The notes under the pieces: model-generated
The model's database searches: none
Told to the model about the DNA's origin: nothing
Seen by the model: the letters and a program-made list of their open reading frames with translations, nothing else
Source: Heloderma charlesbogerti
Lineage: Eukaryota; Chordata; Lepidosauria; Squamata; Helodermatidae
Assembly: GCA_026122225.1 (NCBI GenBank)
Contig: JANEZZ010001960.1
Span: forward strand, 372,001 to 436,000
DNA: 64,000 nucleotides
Reading direction: 5' to 3'
Translations under genes and position numbers: made by a program
Shown here: piece by piece, positions 25,639-37,682 of the stretch
How positions within the stretch are numbered: the first letter of the stretch is position 1
Layout of the letters: the number at the start of each line of letters is the position of its first letter

Positions 25639-26572
25639 TAGGGATGTCAGAGAATTCCGCCACGAATCTCGGTGAGGCTGAATGCCAGTGCATTCGGCCC
25701 CCCGAACTCCATGGCGGAACAGCCTGCCACCCCCCTGCCCCCCTGCCGATCCCCCCTGGGATGAGACTCACCTGGGGCAGATCTTCCGACCGGCTGCCGC
25801 CGCCGCCATTTCCAGGCTTGTGTAAAAAAAAAAAAAAAGACCTGATAGGCTATGTAAAGATTTACGTAGCCTATCATGGCTAGGTTAAAAAAAAAAAAAT
25901 GACGTGATAGGCTACGTAAATCTTTATGTAGCCTATCATGGCTGGGTGGGGTTAAAAAATAAAACAGCGTACACAAATGGCGGCAGCTACGGCCGCCGCC
26001 ATTTGCGTTCCTTCTTTTTACCGTCTTAATCTACGTAAATATTTACATAGACTATGACGGCGAAAATAAAGGGGAACGCAAATAGCGTAGCGGGCGCTAT
26101 TCGCATCCCCTTTTGATTCGCGGTTTTAGCCTACATAAAGATTTACGTAGGCTAAAACGGTGAATCAAAAAGGGACGCAAATAGCACCCGCTACGCTATT
26201 TGCGTTCCCCTTTATTTTCGCCATCATAGTCTATGTAAATATTTACATAGATTAAGACGGCCAAAAAGAAGGAACGCAAATGGCGGTGGCCATAGCCGCT
26301 GCCATTTGCGTACACGGGGTTTTTTTTGTTTTTGTTTTACCCAGAGCCCTCCACGGCCGGAAATCCGGCTGTGGACGGCTCTTGCCTGGCCAGGCCGGGC
26401 CTGGCCGGCTGCTCCGCAGAGCTGCCGCGGAGCACAGCCAGCCATTCGAGGATTCCAGGGGGAGGAACGGAGCGCCTCCCCCCCAGCCAGGATTCCGGGG
26501 GGAGGGACAGAACGCCTCCCCCCCCACCTTCAACCTAATCCGCGAAAGGTAAGTCACTTTCGTACATCCCTA
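25639..26572 (+). mobile_element. Palindrome-rich hAT-like element, copy 2 (934 bp)
   Basis: Begins tagggatg, ends catcccta, with the perfect 8-bp duplication cacttaat (25631-25638, 26573-26580). Hairpins with the cctgataggctatgtaaa core lie at about 25838-25880 and 25900-25941. A nested inverted repeat of about 350 bp spans 25968-26322 and is centred near 26138. It includes paired aacgcaaatagcg blocks and atggcggc blocks. Outward donors are gtgagt (complement of 25766-25771) and gtaagt (26549-26554). The mini-ORF starts at ATG (complement of 25807-25809) and runs to the left donor. GC-rich ends contrast with the AT-rich LINE around it. Confidence 0.88.
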
Positions 26573-26960
26573 CACTTAATGCTTCTTTTAACCATAGGTT
26601 TTGGCAATGCCCAACAGTTGCCTCCTTTTGGGAGGAGGTAATAATACAGATAAACTTTGTATTAGAACATTCTTTAGTATCTGATGTACATGTCCTTCTA
26701 AGCTGTTTACCAGTTCCTGGAAGTTAACATATGGTCAGCACAAATGGATTTTCCAAGCCCTTTTGACAGCCAAAAGACGGATATTACAACATTGGAAGGA
26801 TAAATGCTCATCTCCTATAATGCAATGGATTGAGGACCTAACAACACTATCAGCATTTGAAAGGGTGGTATATAGGCACCACTCATGAATGGACAAATAC
26901 ACAGATATTTGGTCAGCTTTCATTGAAGCTTATGCATAATCTCCTGTCTTTTGTAGAAAG
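26573..26960 (+). pseudogene. L1/Tx1 ORF2 remnant, middle part
   Basis: Reads on from RCNTLN with FWQCPTVASFWEEV, the C-terminal Cys/Trp-rich region of L1/Tx1 ORF2. After a stop it continues with LTAKRRILQHWK and IMQWIEDLTTLSAFE up to IWSAFIEAYA, the usual ORF2 end. Dead copy. Confidence 0.7.
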
Positions 26961-27684
26961 TAGGGATGTCAGAGAATTTCTCCACGAAACTCCGGGAGGC
27001 CGAATGCCAACGCATTCGGCCCCCCAAAATTGGTGGAGAAACGGTCCACCCCCCCGGGATGGGACTTACCTCGTGCGAATGTCCCTCGTGGCGGCGGTGC
27101 GGCGGCGGCGCAGCAGCGGCGGGTATTCCGACCGGCTGCCGCCACCGCCATTTCCCAGTAAAAAAAAAAAAAAGAACGTGATAGGCTACGTAAAGATTTA
27201 CGTAGCCTATCACGGCTAGATTTTCAAAAAACACTGTGATAGGCTACGTAAATCTTTATGTAGCCTATCACGGCTGACTTTGGGGGGGGGAAGCACGTAC
27301 GCAAATGGCGGCGCCCATGGGTAGTCTACGTAAAGATTTACGTAGACTACGGCGAAAATAAGGGCAACGCAAATAGCCATTTGCGTACGCGCTTTTTTTC
27401 CCCCCCAAAGTCAGACGTGATAGGCTACGTAAAACTTTACGTAGCCTATCATTTATTTTTTTTTTACTTTACTTTTTCTTTCGCGGCCGGAGAGGCGGGG
27501 CGCTCCCCCCCAGCCAGAATTTCGGTGGGGAGGGATGGGGCGCCTCCCCCCCCCGGCCAGAATTTCGGCGGGGAGGGACAGGGTGCCTCCCCACCCACCA
27601 AGAATTTCGGGGGGAGAAACGGAGTGCCTCCCCCTCCCCCGAAAAAAGCTGTGGGACCAGGTAAGGGACTTTCGTCCATCCCTA
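26961..27684 (+). mobile_element. Palindrome-rich hAT-like element, copy 3 (724 bp)
   Basis: Perfect 8-bp duplication gtagaaag (26953-26960, 27685-27692). Ends are tagggatg and catcccta. Hairpins lie at about 27177-27215, 27236-27273, 27326-27352 (tagtctacgtaaag core) and 27415-27451. The outer pair is itself reverse-complementary. Outward donors are gtaagt (complement of 27064-27069) and gtaagg (27661-27666). The mini-ORF ATG is the complement of 27149-27151. Confidence 0.88.
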
Positions 27685-27894
27685 GTAGAAAGTTGTACTT
27701 AACGGAATAGTGATATTTTTATTCATATAATGTTTTGTTTTTGTTTTTCTTTCTTTTTTCCCATGATTTGTTTTGTTTTGTTAAAACCACAATAAAAAAA
27801 ATCATTTAAAAAATGACAACTCAGTGGAATCCTCATGTACAAAGAAAGCCTAGAATACAAAAGGGGAAGGCCACCACTACCGTGCCCTGCTTGG

Positions 27895-27955
27895 GAAAAT
27901 CAGAAGTATCTGGCTGGGCCACTGTAACAATGCTGGACTAGATGGATGTTGTTTT
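27895..27955 (+). mobile_element. Short CR1 3' fragment
   Basis: gctgggccactgtaacaatg and ctggactagatggatg match the CR1 3' UTR. Confidence 0.5.
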
Positions 27956-28736
27956 CACCCAGCAGTACAAATCTGGCAATTCAATGACACACCAGTGTCC
28001 ACATTTGAGAAATGTTGATGTCATATGTTTTTTAAAAGCACTATATCTCAGTTATGTACTGGAGAGTGGTGCTGTTATTTGTTTAGCTCAACGAAAGGAA
28101 CCACAGCAGTGAATTAAGCCGAACACTAAAATTAGTAACGCTTCACCTATTGACTTGGCAATAAATAGCAGTGGGATGAGGAGATGAATCCTCATTCTGT
28201 TGGAAATTCCATCTACTAAATAAATTAGTAGTGTCATCAATATCACTGCAACATTCACCCCCACAGCAGCTGCACTAGCAATGAGCCTCTTCAACCCCAC
28301 TGACCCCTGGCACTGATGAGCACAGCAGCTGACTCGGTGATGGCAAGACATGATGGGACCTGGCTCTGCTCCTAATGGATAATTTGGCTTCTGGAGACAG
28401 CACATAATACCAAAATGACATCTCTGCATCTTTCTGACTTCTGATGCTGGCAAAGAGAAGCCAGGTTAGCATTACCGTACAGTTGAGGAGTAACAACAGG
28501 ATTCGTCCACACTCCCTTGGACCATGTGAATGCACAAGCTTAAGATGCACAAGCATCAGAGCTAAGAATTTCAGTCGGTGGGGGAAAGATCCACACTAAG
28601 GTTCCAGGCACACGCTTGGAAATTCAAGAATGATTTTTTTAAGCATTTGATTTAATAGCATTTGTGATTATTAATGTCTTTGCTACCTCAGAATAACTCT
28701 AACAATGTTACCATACATACACACACACACACACAC

Positions 28737-28770
<34 letters not shown>

Positions 28771-29665
28771 AGGATCCTTCCCTCTCACCCTCTTGGGGAT
28801 TTCTTCTTCCTCCCTGAAAAAGCGTTTAAACCCACTGGCCAGCCTTCCTTCCCTCACTGATGCCTTCCCACCAATTCAAAATGTCTTCCCAAATAACTTG
28901 CTAGTTTAAAATTAAAGCTTTCTGTGATTTTATATAATGTAATTCTTTTCATACTAAGAGTGCTCCAAAGTGTTTGGAGATGTACAAAACATAAGGATTA
29001 GGATTATGCTTGTTGGCTGTGCCTCTAACCTCCAAACGTTTAAGATCCCTGCTGCACAGGGGCTGATGCGTGTAGGTTCTGATCAGGCAATATGTGTTCT
29101 GCAAAACTGGAGTCTACAAGTAGTGGATACCTGTATATACATCCCAAGTGCACTGGGGTGTATGCACACAGCTCCTGGGTAGATAGGACCTTAAATGCAT
29201 TGTCAAGGGCAGGTTGGACTACATGTATACCTAAACATAGATTGAATGGGCTTAGGTGCCACTATGCAGTGTAATGTATCTCCCTTGTTTTCTGCCTGTG
29301 TGCCTCACCTGTGTTGCAAACCACAATTTTATTTCAACTTTGACACAGCTACAGCTGAGATCACAAAAAATCTACCTGGACCCCTTCTGCGGAACTCTGG
29401 ACCCTAAGGGCCACTTTGCACCATGCCCCAGATTGTTACCTCTATAAGTCCCAAACTACACATGACATTATTCACACTGTGAGGAGGGTGAAGCCTTAAA
29501 CCACTGAAGCCTTAAACTTCTTCATACCATACCCACCACATGTAGAGAGTGCACACTGGGGCACAGCCTACTTTGGCTTGAATTCCATGTTTTGGGGAGA
29601 TGGAATTGAGCATCTCCCTGAGCATCACCAAACCCCATCTCCTCCCGCTTCTCTCTAGTAATGTC
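27956..29665. other. Intronic, no gene recognised
   Basis: No exon found. A minus-strand frame at 28088-28453 includes two hydrophobic stretches but has no recognised family. An (AC)n(GA)n microsatellite lies at 28717-28771. Confidence 0.35.
28717..28771. repeat. (AC)n(GA)n compound microsatellite
   Basis: AC run followed by an imperfect GA run. Confidence 0.9.
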
Positions 29666-29670
29666 TAGTT

Positions 29671-29925
29671 CAGGGGTGGGCAACCCACATCCCTCAGCCT
29701 CATTTCCAAAGCCCTCTACATGCAATTAGTGCAGATCTCTGGCAAGATTGACATGTTCCACTGCAGGGGAAGGATAAGGGAGAGAAAGAAAAGATAGGGG
29801 CGAAAAGGGGCGACCCATCCACTCTGCCCACTACTGGCTTCAGTCCTGCTCACTGCCAGCATGCAACCCCCAACAGATTATGCATGAAGGAGTGTCTTCG
29901 ACAAAAAAAAAAAAGGTTGCCTGCT
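29671..29925. mobile_element. Possible Charlie-like hAT remnant
   Basis: Begins caggggtgggcaac, a typical hAT end, and closes with ggttgcctgctg as a possible shortened partner. Flanks share only ctagtt and gtagtt. Tentative. Confidence 0.35.
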
Positions 29926-30050
29926 GTAGTTAGAAAATAACATGGTGTGACATCTTCATCTTAGCATTTCCCCTGCCAATGAGTAATAGCATGTCAAGCA
30001 CCATAGCATGTCCCCTGCCAAACACCTGCCAATGAGTAAGAGCATGTCAG

Positions 30051-30560
30051 TTGTTGTGGTTCAGTCGTGTCCGACTCTTCGTGACCCCACTGACCATAGC
30101 ACGCCAGGCCCTCCTGTCCTGCACTCTCTCCCGGAGCATGCTCAAGTCCATATTCATTGCATCAGTGAATCTAGTCATCTATCTAGCCATCTCATCCTCT
30201 GCCATCCCCTTCTCCTTTTTTAGCCATGAAATTAAAAGACACTTGCTCCTTGGGAGGAAAGCTATGGCAAACCTAGACAGCATAGTAAGAAGCAGAGTCA
30301 TCACCTTGCCGACAAAGGTCCGTCTAAACAAAGCTATGGTTTTCCCAGTAGTAACGTATGGCTGTGAGAGCTGGACTGTAAGGAAGGCTGAGCGCCGAAG
30401 AATTGATGCTTTCGAACTGTGGTGCTGGGGAAGACTCTTATGAGTCGCCTGGACTGCAAGGAGGTCAAATCAGTCCATTCTAAAGGAAATCAACCCTGAG
30501 TGCTCATTGGAAGGTCAGATACTGAAGCTGAAGCTCCAATATTTTGGCCACCTAATGCGA
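30051..30560 (-). mobile_element. BovB insertion with inverted 5' segment (twin-priming type)
   Basis: The duplication aagagcatgtcagt lies at 30038-30051 and 30560-30573. From 30051 to about 30222 the sequence is the BovB 3' end on the minus strand. From about 30223 to 30560 it is the next upstream BovB region on the plus strand (HEIKRHLLLGRKAM to FGHLMRR). The two segments are nearly adjacent in the intact element with a small gap. This is the expected footprint of twin priming during reverse transcription. Confidence 0.88.
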
Positions 30561-30573
30561 AGAGCATGTCAGT

Positions 30574-33500
30574 GGGGAAACACTAACACAAAAGCATCAC
30601 ACAATGACAGATCTACTTGCCAGGGAGATATGAGTCCGCGGTGTCCCAGGGTCTCCACGTATCAAAGCATTCAGGGCCAGATCTCCCCTGCAAGTGGTTA
30701 AAAACACACCACTTCTCTGAAGTACCCAAATAGGGCTTTTTGCCATTATTGAAGTTCTTCTTTTTTGACATCATGGTTACAAATTTCTTATCTGCCCCTC
30801 CCCTCATATCACACATAAGATTATTTCAAAAAAGGGCAGAAAACCATTCCCACCAATTACAGATATCAGAGTGTTTTCCTATATTACTGCTCCTCCCATG
30901 CCTAGGGGCTCATGTCTCCTTTTTCAGTTGAAAAAAATAAGACAGGGCTTATAGTCTTCTACAGATAATTATTATTTCCCCCTCTTTTCATTGAAAGTTA
31001 ATCAGGATTTTACTTTATCAGAAACATTAGAGGCCGGGTACAATAATAGTTAATGGGAATATCATTTGTCACATGCAAAATTAATTTGGTGCAAAGTGAT
31101 CTGGTCTCATATGTATGGCAGGCCACCGACTTGGGGGAATTAGCATTCAAGAGACCTTTCTGAGTTCCATGAATAAGTTCCATGAATAAGTTCCATGAGT
31201 TCCTCTGCTATAAGACAAGTGAAATCAACAATTGTGCTCAACCCAAGGCGGTGTTTTCACTCCCTCTGTTGCTGACGTTCACAGCCAAATGTTGTTGCTT
31301 ATGTAGTCAAAATGGCACTGTATCAGCAGGCTCGGAGAAACCCTAAAGTTTGCACAAGTACAAAAAACCTTTAGGGAAGAAATACTAAGGGGGCGGGAAC
31401 TCAAAACAGGTCAATGAGGACAGAATGCTGACTGACTATTGAAGGGGGAAAATGGAAAACTAGGAGGGAAGAGGAATGGAATGGAGTGTCCTGAACAGCA
31501 GTATTCTACTTTGTAACATTTTGTTGCAGGTCCCACTTGTATAGTTCTTAACATTAAAACAAATTAAAACAAATGACAAAGACTTAAAATCTCAACACAT
31601 GAGACACAAAAGGGAAACAGGGAGGAGGGGATTAAAATAGACACTCCAATTGCCCCTCCTTTTTTATTATTAAGAATACTCCGTATGTCCTTGCTCTTGT
31701 CCCTGGTGAATAATTCCCCTCCTCTGCGGTCAGCTTGGAAACACAGGGTGTTTGTACATTAACCAAAACCCCCACAAAAATCCACATCCTTTCCAGAGCT
31801 TCCTGCTTTCAGTTTCTTTGTGGGATTAGGAAGGGCTCCTTTACATGGCAGACATGTGGTTTGAACTGCAGGAGTGCCTCCCTCCCTCCCTGGTATGTGT
31901 GCAAAGGAGGGGTGGGGGTCTTGTTTTCGTAGCTTAACTTCTGCTGTACGCTTTTCTCGCAGCCCCCAGGAAACCTCTGGCTTACTTCTGAGTAGACATA
32001 AAATATAAGATTGTGCCATAGGTCTGCAACCTTTGGCATACTTACGTGGGACTAATCCCCATTGAACTAAATGGGACTTACTTCTGAGTAGACATAAGAG
32101 CACCCTGTAAGTCTGCAACCCTCGGCACACTTCCTTGGGAGTAAGCCCCATTGAACTTAATGGAATGCTCCGAATCAACAGAGGACATTGCTTCTGAGCT
32201 TGGTAGGGTTACAGGGAGGCATTTTATCCTTTTCTCCCTCCAACTGAGAAATGTGCTCAAGCATTTACATGATACCTGGGAATCGAGGAAAGTCTTTCCT
32301 CAGAAAGACTTGAGCAGAGGCAGGAGTTGCAATTGGAGGGTGATTCTTGCCTTTGAGCCTGTCAAATCTGCTTGCTCCTGCATGCCCCACACCCTATCCT
32401 CAATGCCCCAACAACTGAAAACAAATGCCCACAGCAGGCAGACACAGCGGTTTCTTCTGCTATTGGAGAATTTCACAGGGAGGTTATGGCGCTCCTGTTT
32501 CATGGGCTGGAAAAAATACAACATTTATTGCGTTTGGGAAAAACACAGGATAGGCTGGGAGAAATTGCAGGAGGCACCCTGGAGGGTAATGGCGTCATCC
32601 AAAGAGCCCGCAAACTTCTATGACAGAGCCATCTCAGTAGCAGGATAAAAGCTCAGTGTGATGACACCCACAGGCTACTCTTAGCAGGGTAGTAACAAAA
32701 AACAACAACTAAGTAAACCTGCAGGCTTTTTGTGGGCTGATTTACAAGGCTGATGTAAATGCACATAAACAAACTCTAAAACACCATGTAACATAATGCA
32801 GCCAGTGAGGTTCATTTGGAATTGTTAAGTATGTTAACAGATTGCAAGCATTCCCCCACATTATATCTTTAACTAAAAGAACAAACATTTTATTTGCTTT
32901 TAAATCACGTTACCAGATCCAGATTCTGGCCAAGATGTTGTCCGTTAAAAAACAAACTGCTGATTAAGGGCTCTGGGCTATACCATTAAAGAGTGTAGGT
33001 CCTCACATAACTGAATGCTCCTCCCTGCAAAATGTTCTCTACACATATAGAGGACTAGGAGGAAGACTAGTCTAGAACCTTTCTCCCTGGCATCTAGCAC
33101 AGGGATATTTTTGTATGGTGAAGCATTCAGACCTATGAATGTGTCTAAAGTGGTACAGTCCAGAAGCAGGCCTACCACCTTACCTGCTGCTTGTGAGAAC
33201 TAGGCCTTATGGTTATTCTTTCTTGGTTGTCTAAAACGCAAAATACCATAGCGCGTCTTCTCTTCTCCTCCTATCCTGATGCTATATGTTGCCAAACACA
33301 ATTGAGATGCAGCTAGTTTAGAATAACTGCAAGGAGGATCATTATGAGATTCAACATTTGATTAAATACATGCTCCTGTTGGGGAAACTGTTATGTAGGA
33401 GAGGTTCAAGACATTTTGCTACCTGAGGTGAAGCAGCAAATGGGGGTGGAGAGGGTGTGTGTGTGTCCTGACCCCACATCAAGGTACACAGTACACAAGG

Positions 33501-33584
33501 CCATTCAAATTATTTTGACATCTGAGGCAGGAAACCCCAGAAGCGTCTCTCCCCTTCACTGGCAGTAAAAAACTTAAGAATATG
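30574..33584. other. Intronic, mostly unassigned; partial repeats near 32 kb
   Basis: A 13-bp unit gttccatgaataa is repeated at about 31164-31199. At 31978-32165 the blocks cttacttctgagtagacata and cccattgaact recur two to three times, a common squamate-type repeat. A plus-strand frame of 165 codons (32151-32648) starts in that repeat and has no recognised domain. Confidence 0.4.
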
Positions 33585-34930
33585 GTAGTGTAAGGCTTAT
33601 TACTAGAGATCTACCAGATCGATTTTGCTTGTTCTTTAAAAAATGAAGCTTAAGCAGTATAGATGTGCAGAACATTTTGAAACTTGGAAAAAGTTTGAAG
33701 CTTGCTAGGGATGGCGGAGAATTTCTCCCCGAAACTTCGGGGGGGCCGAGCGCCAACGTGTTCGGCCCCCCGAACAAGTTTCGTGGAGAAATCCTCCGCA
33801 CCCCCCCGCACCCCCCCCCGGGATGGGACTTACCTTCACCGAATGTCCCTCCCAGTGGCTGGTCCGGCCGGCGGTTCGGCAGGTGTTTGAGCGAGGCGGG
33901 AGAGGCAGCCGGTCTTTTGACCTGCTGCCGCCGCCGCCGCCATTGCTATGAAAGGAAAAAAAAAACGCCCCCTGATAGGCTACGTGACGATTCACGTAGC
34001 CTATCACGGCTAGATCTGCAAAGTCAGCCGTGATAGGCTACGTGAATCGTCACGTAGCCTATCACGGGTGACTTTAAAAAAAAAAAGAGTGTACGGATAA
34101 TGGCGGCCCCCATAGGGAGCCGCCATTCCCGTTCCTTATTTGGTGGCTGTAGTCTACATAAATGTTTACGTAGACTACGGCGAAAATAAGGGCAACGCTA
34201 TTTGCGTTGCCCTTATTTTCGCCGTAGTCTACGTAAACATTTACGTAGACTACAGCGACTAAATAAGGAACGCGAATGGCGGCTCCCTATGGGGGCCGCC
34301 ATTCGCGTACGCACTTTTTTTTTTTTTTTAAGTCACCCGTGATAGGCTACGTGACGATTCACGTAGCCTATCACGGCTGACTTTGCAGATCTAGCCGTGA
34401 TAGGCTACGTGAATCGTCACGTAGCCTATCAGGGGAAGGTTTTTTTTTTTACTTTCGCGTTCGCGGCCGGGCGAGGCGAGGCGCCTCCTCCCCGGCCTGA
34501 ATTTCGGCCGGGCGAGGCAGGAAGCCTCCCCCCCCGGCCTGAACTTCGCGGGGGGAGCAGCGAAGCGCTCCCCCCCACCGCGAACGGCCTTCGACGACAG
34601 GTAAGTGACTTTCGTCCACCCCTAAGCTTGAGCCTTGGGATGCTCGGGAAGGGAGAAGGGAGAGGGATGAGGCAAAGGGGAGGTTAATGCATATGCCCCA
34701 CACTGTGCATGTAATGTATCATGTGACACAGTGTGTGTATGCACTTGTAATAATGCTTCCTCCTGTGAGCTCTTAGAGTGCTGGGCCAATGAAAGGACAG
34801 GCACAGAATGCTGGGAAAGGGGCTGAAGGAAAGTCAGTTGGTGATGGAGGAGGAGGAAGAAAAGCTGAGGAGAATGAGCTGAAAGGACACCAGAGGGAGC
34901 AGAGACAGAAAATCAAAAGATGAAACCAGA
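33585..34930 (-). repeat. Interspersed repeat, copy B, split by a palindrome-rich element
   Basis: Reverse-complement partner of 22420-22850. The block taaggcttattactagagatc lies left of the insertion, and catcctc...gaggcaaaggggaggttaatg, gtgagctcttagagtgctgg and gctgaaaggacacc lie right of it, in the order predicted from copy A. Confidence 0.7.
33706..34624 (+). mobile_element. Palindrome-rich hAT-like element, copy 4 (919 bp)
   Basis: Begins tagggatgg, ends ccaccccta, with flanks sharing aagcttg (left 33698-33704; right from 34624). A nested inverted repeat of about 460 bp spans 33972-34433, centred near 34203. Its arms each contain two smaller hairpins with a ggctacgtgacgattcacgt core and a tagtctacgtaaa hairpin. 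Outward donors are gtaagt (complement of 33828-33833) and gtaagt (34601-34606). The mini-ORF starts at the complement of 33941-33943; here a TGA lies just before the donor. Confidence 0.88.
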
Positions 34931-35905
34931 TAGACAAGACATCAGGAAGAAGAGGGAAATGATCTTTTTAAAAATAACACTTTTGCCATTTTATTTGTAG
35001 TACATTTACTTTAAAAGTGTAAAGCTTTCCAGTCGCAAAGGAAACAGGCAGATATTTTTATCCAATCATTCTCAAACTGCTACCCGTGATGACTTGGGTT
35101 TTGCACTAGTACAGTAATAATGATTTAAATAACCAGCAGTTTGCTGCCCTTTTAGCCCTGAGGCAAGCCACTTCACTTTGCCCAAGGACAGGGCCACTGT
35201 GCTATGGTCAGTTTATCCACACAACCTGTTTTCTGAAGTGAGTGCAGGATAGCCTGTTGCAGAGTAAAGGAATAGCAGTGCACAGGAAGCAGAGAAAAGG
35301 CTACAGCAGTGTACAGTGATGGGGGCCCCTCAGGCATTTATCCTTTCTGTGGCAATAGAGGTGAAACAAGTACAAAGACTATCCCTGCAATTCAACCGTG
35401 AAATGCTGGAGGTATGGGATATGCAATGTAAATCAAAAATACAATGCCTTCATATGGTATATAATCATGGTTATTACTAAACAATGACATTTGCTTTTTC
35501 TTGTTTTGTTTTTATGAAATTATAGCAGAGAAACACTTTAGGATAAAAAATTAATGGAACAATGACACTTGCCTTAGGGTAAAACCAATCTCTTTTCACC
35601 ATTCCATAGATAACAAACTCTGGCAAATACTTGTATACCTTGTCATCTATGCTGAATCAAATTATCACAACAATTCAAAATTTCATTCAATTTTGATCAC
35701 TCACAAAGTTTGAATTAAAACATGAACGTCTAGGCAGAACTATATGTTATGAGAAACAGTGGACTGCAGCTAAAACAGGGAAAGGCAGACCAGGAGGTGC
35801 TATTCTCATAACCACTGAAATCAATATGGCAGTCTCCACAAAAAACTGGCTTTGAATATGGAACTTCAGCCTAACTTCAGAAAGAGCAGATAAGTAAAGT
35901 TTGGT
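34931..35905. other. Intronic, no gene recognised
   Basis: Unassigned AT-rich DNA. Confidence 0.35.
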
Positions 35906-35909
35906 CAGG

Positions 35910-36075
35910 CTGTACCACTTGAGACTGAAGGTGGGGGCCACATGGTTGAATGCTCCTTCAAAAAATATTTTCTCCCTTTGCACATAGACTTTGAGCAGGT
36001 CAGAGAGAAGGTTTCTAGGCAGAAGAATTCAGCCATGTGAGCCTTCATCTGCAGTCTCAAGTGGTACAGTCCTGA
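35910..36075. mobile_element. MITE-like inverted repeat
   Basis: ctgtaccacttgagactg (about 35912) pairs with cagtctcaagtggtacag (about 36052), and the adjoining ccacatggttgaat pairs with attcagccatgtg. The centre is about 70 bp. Related fragments occur near 33005-33170 and 7800-7830. Confidence 0.6.

Positions 36076-37682
<1,607 letters not shown>

Larger units (their letters stand above)
24670..27840 (+). mobile_element. L1/Tx1-type LINE, 5'-truncated, split by two palindrome-rich elements
   Basis: The region holds the C-terminal part of an L1/Tx1-like ORF2, then a T/G-rich 3' UTR and an A-rich end at about 27790-27820. Coding is full of stops. The two inserted elements (25639-26572, 26961-27684) each have perfect 8-bp duplications, and the LINE reads through when they are removed. 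Confidence 0.7.

Noticed and set aside
25838..26322. Regular palindromic units as a CRISPR array
   Set aside because: The units are self-complementary, vary in spacing, lack unique spacers, and lie inside a transposon with 8-bp duplications in a vertebrate genome.
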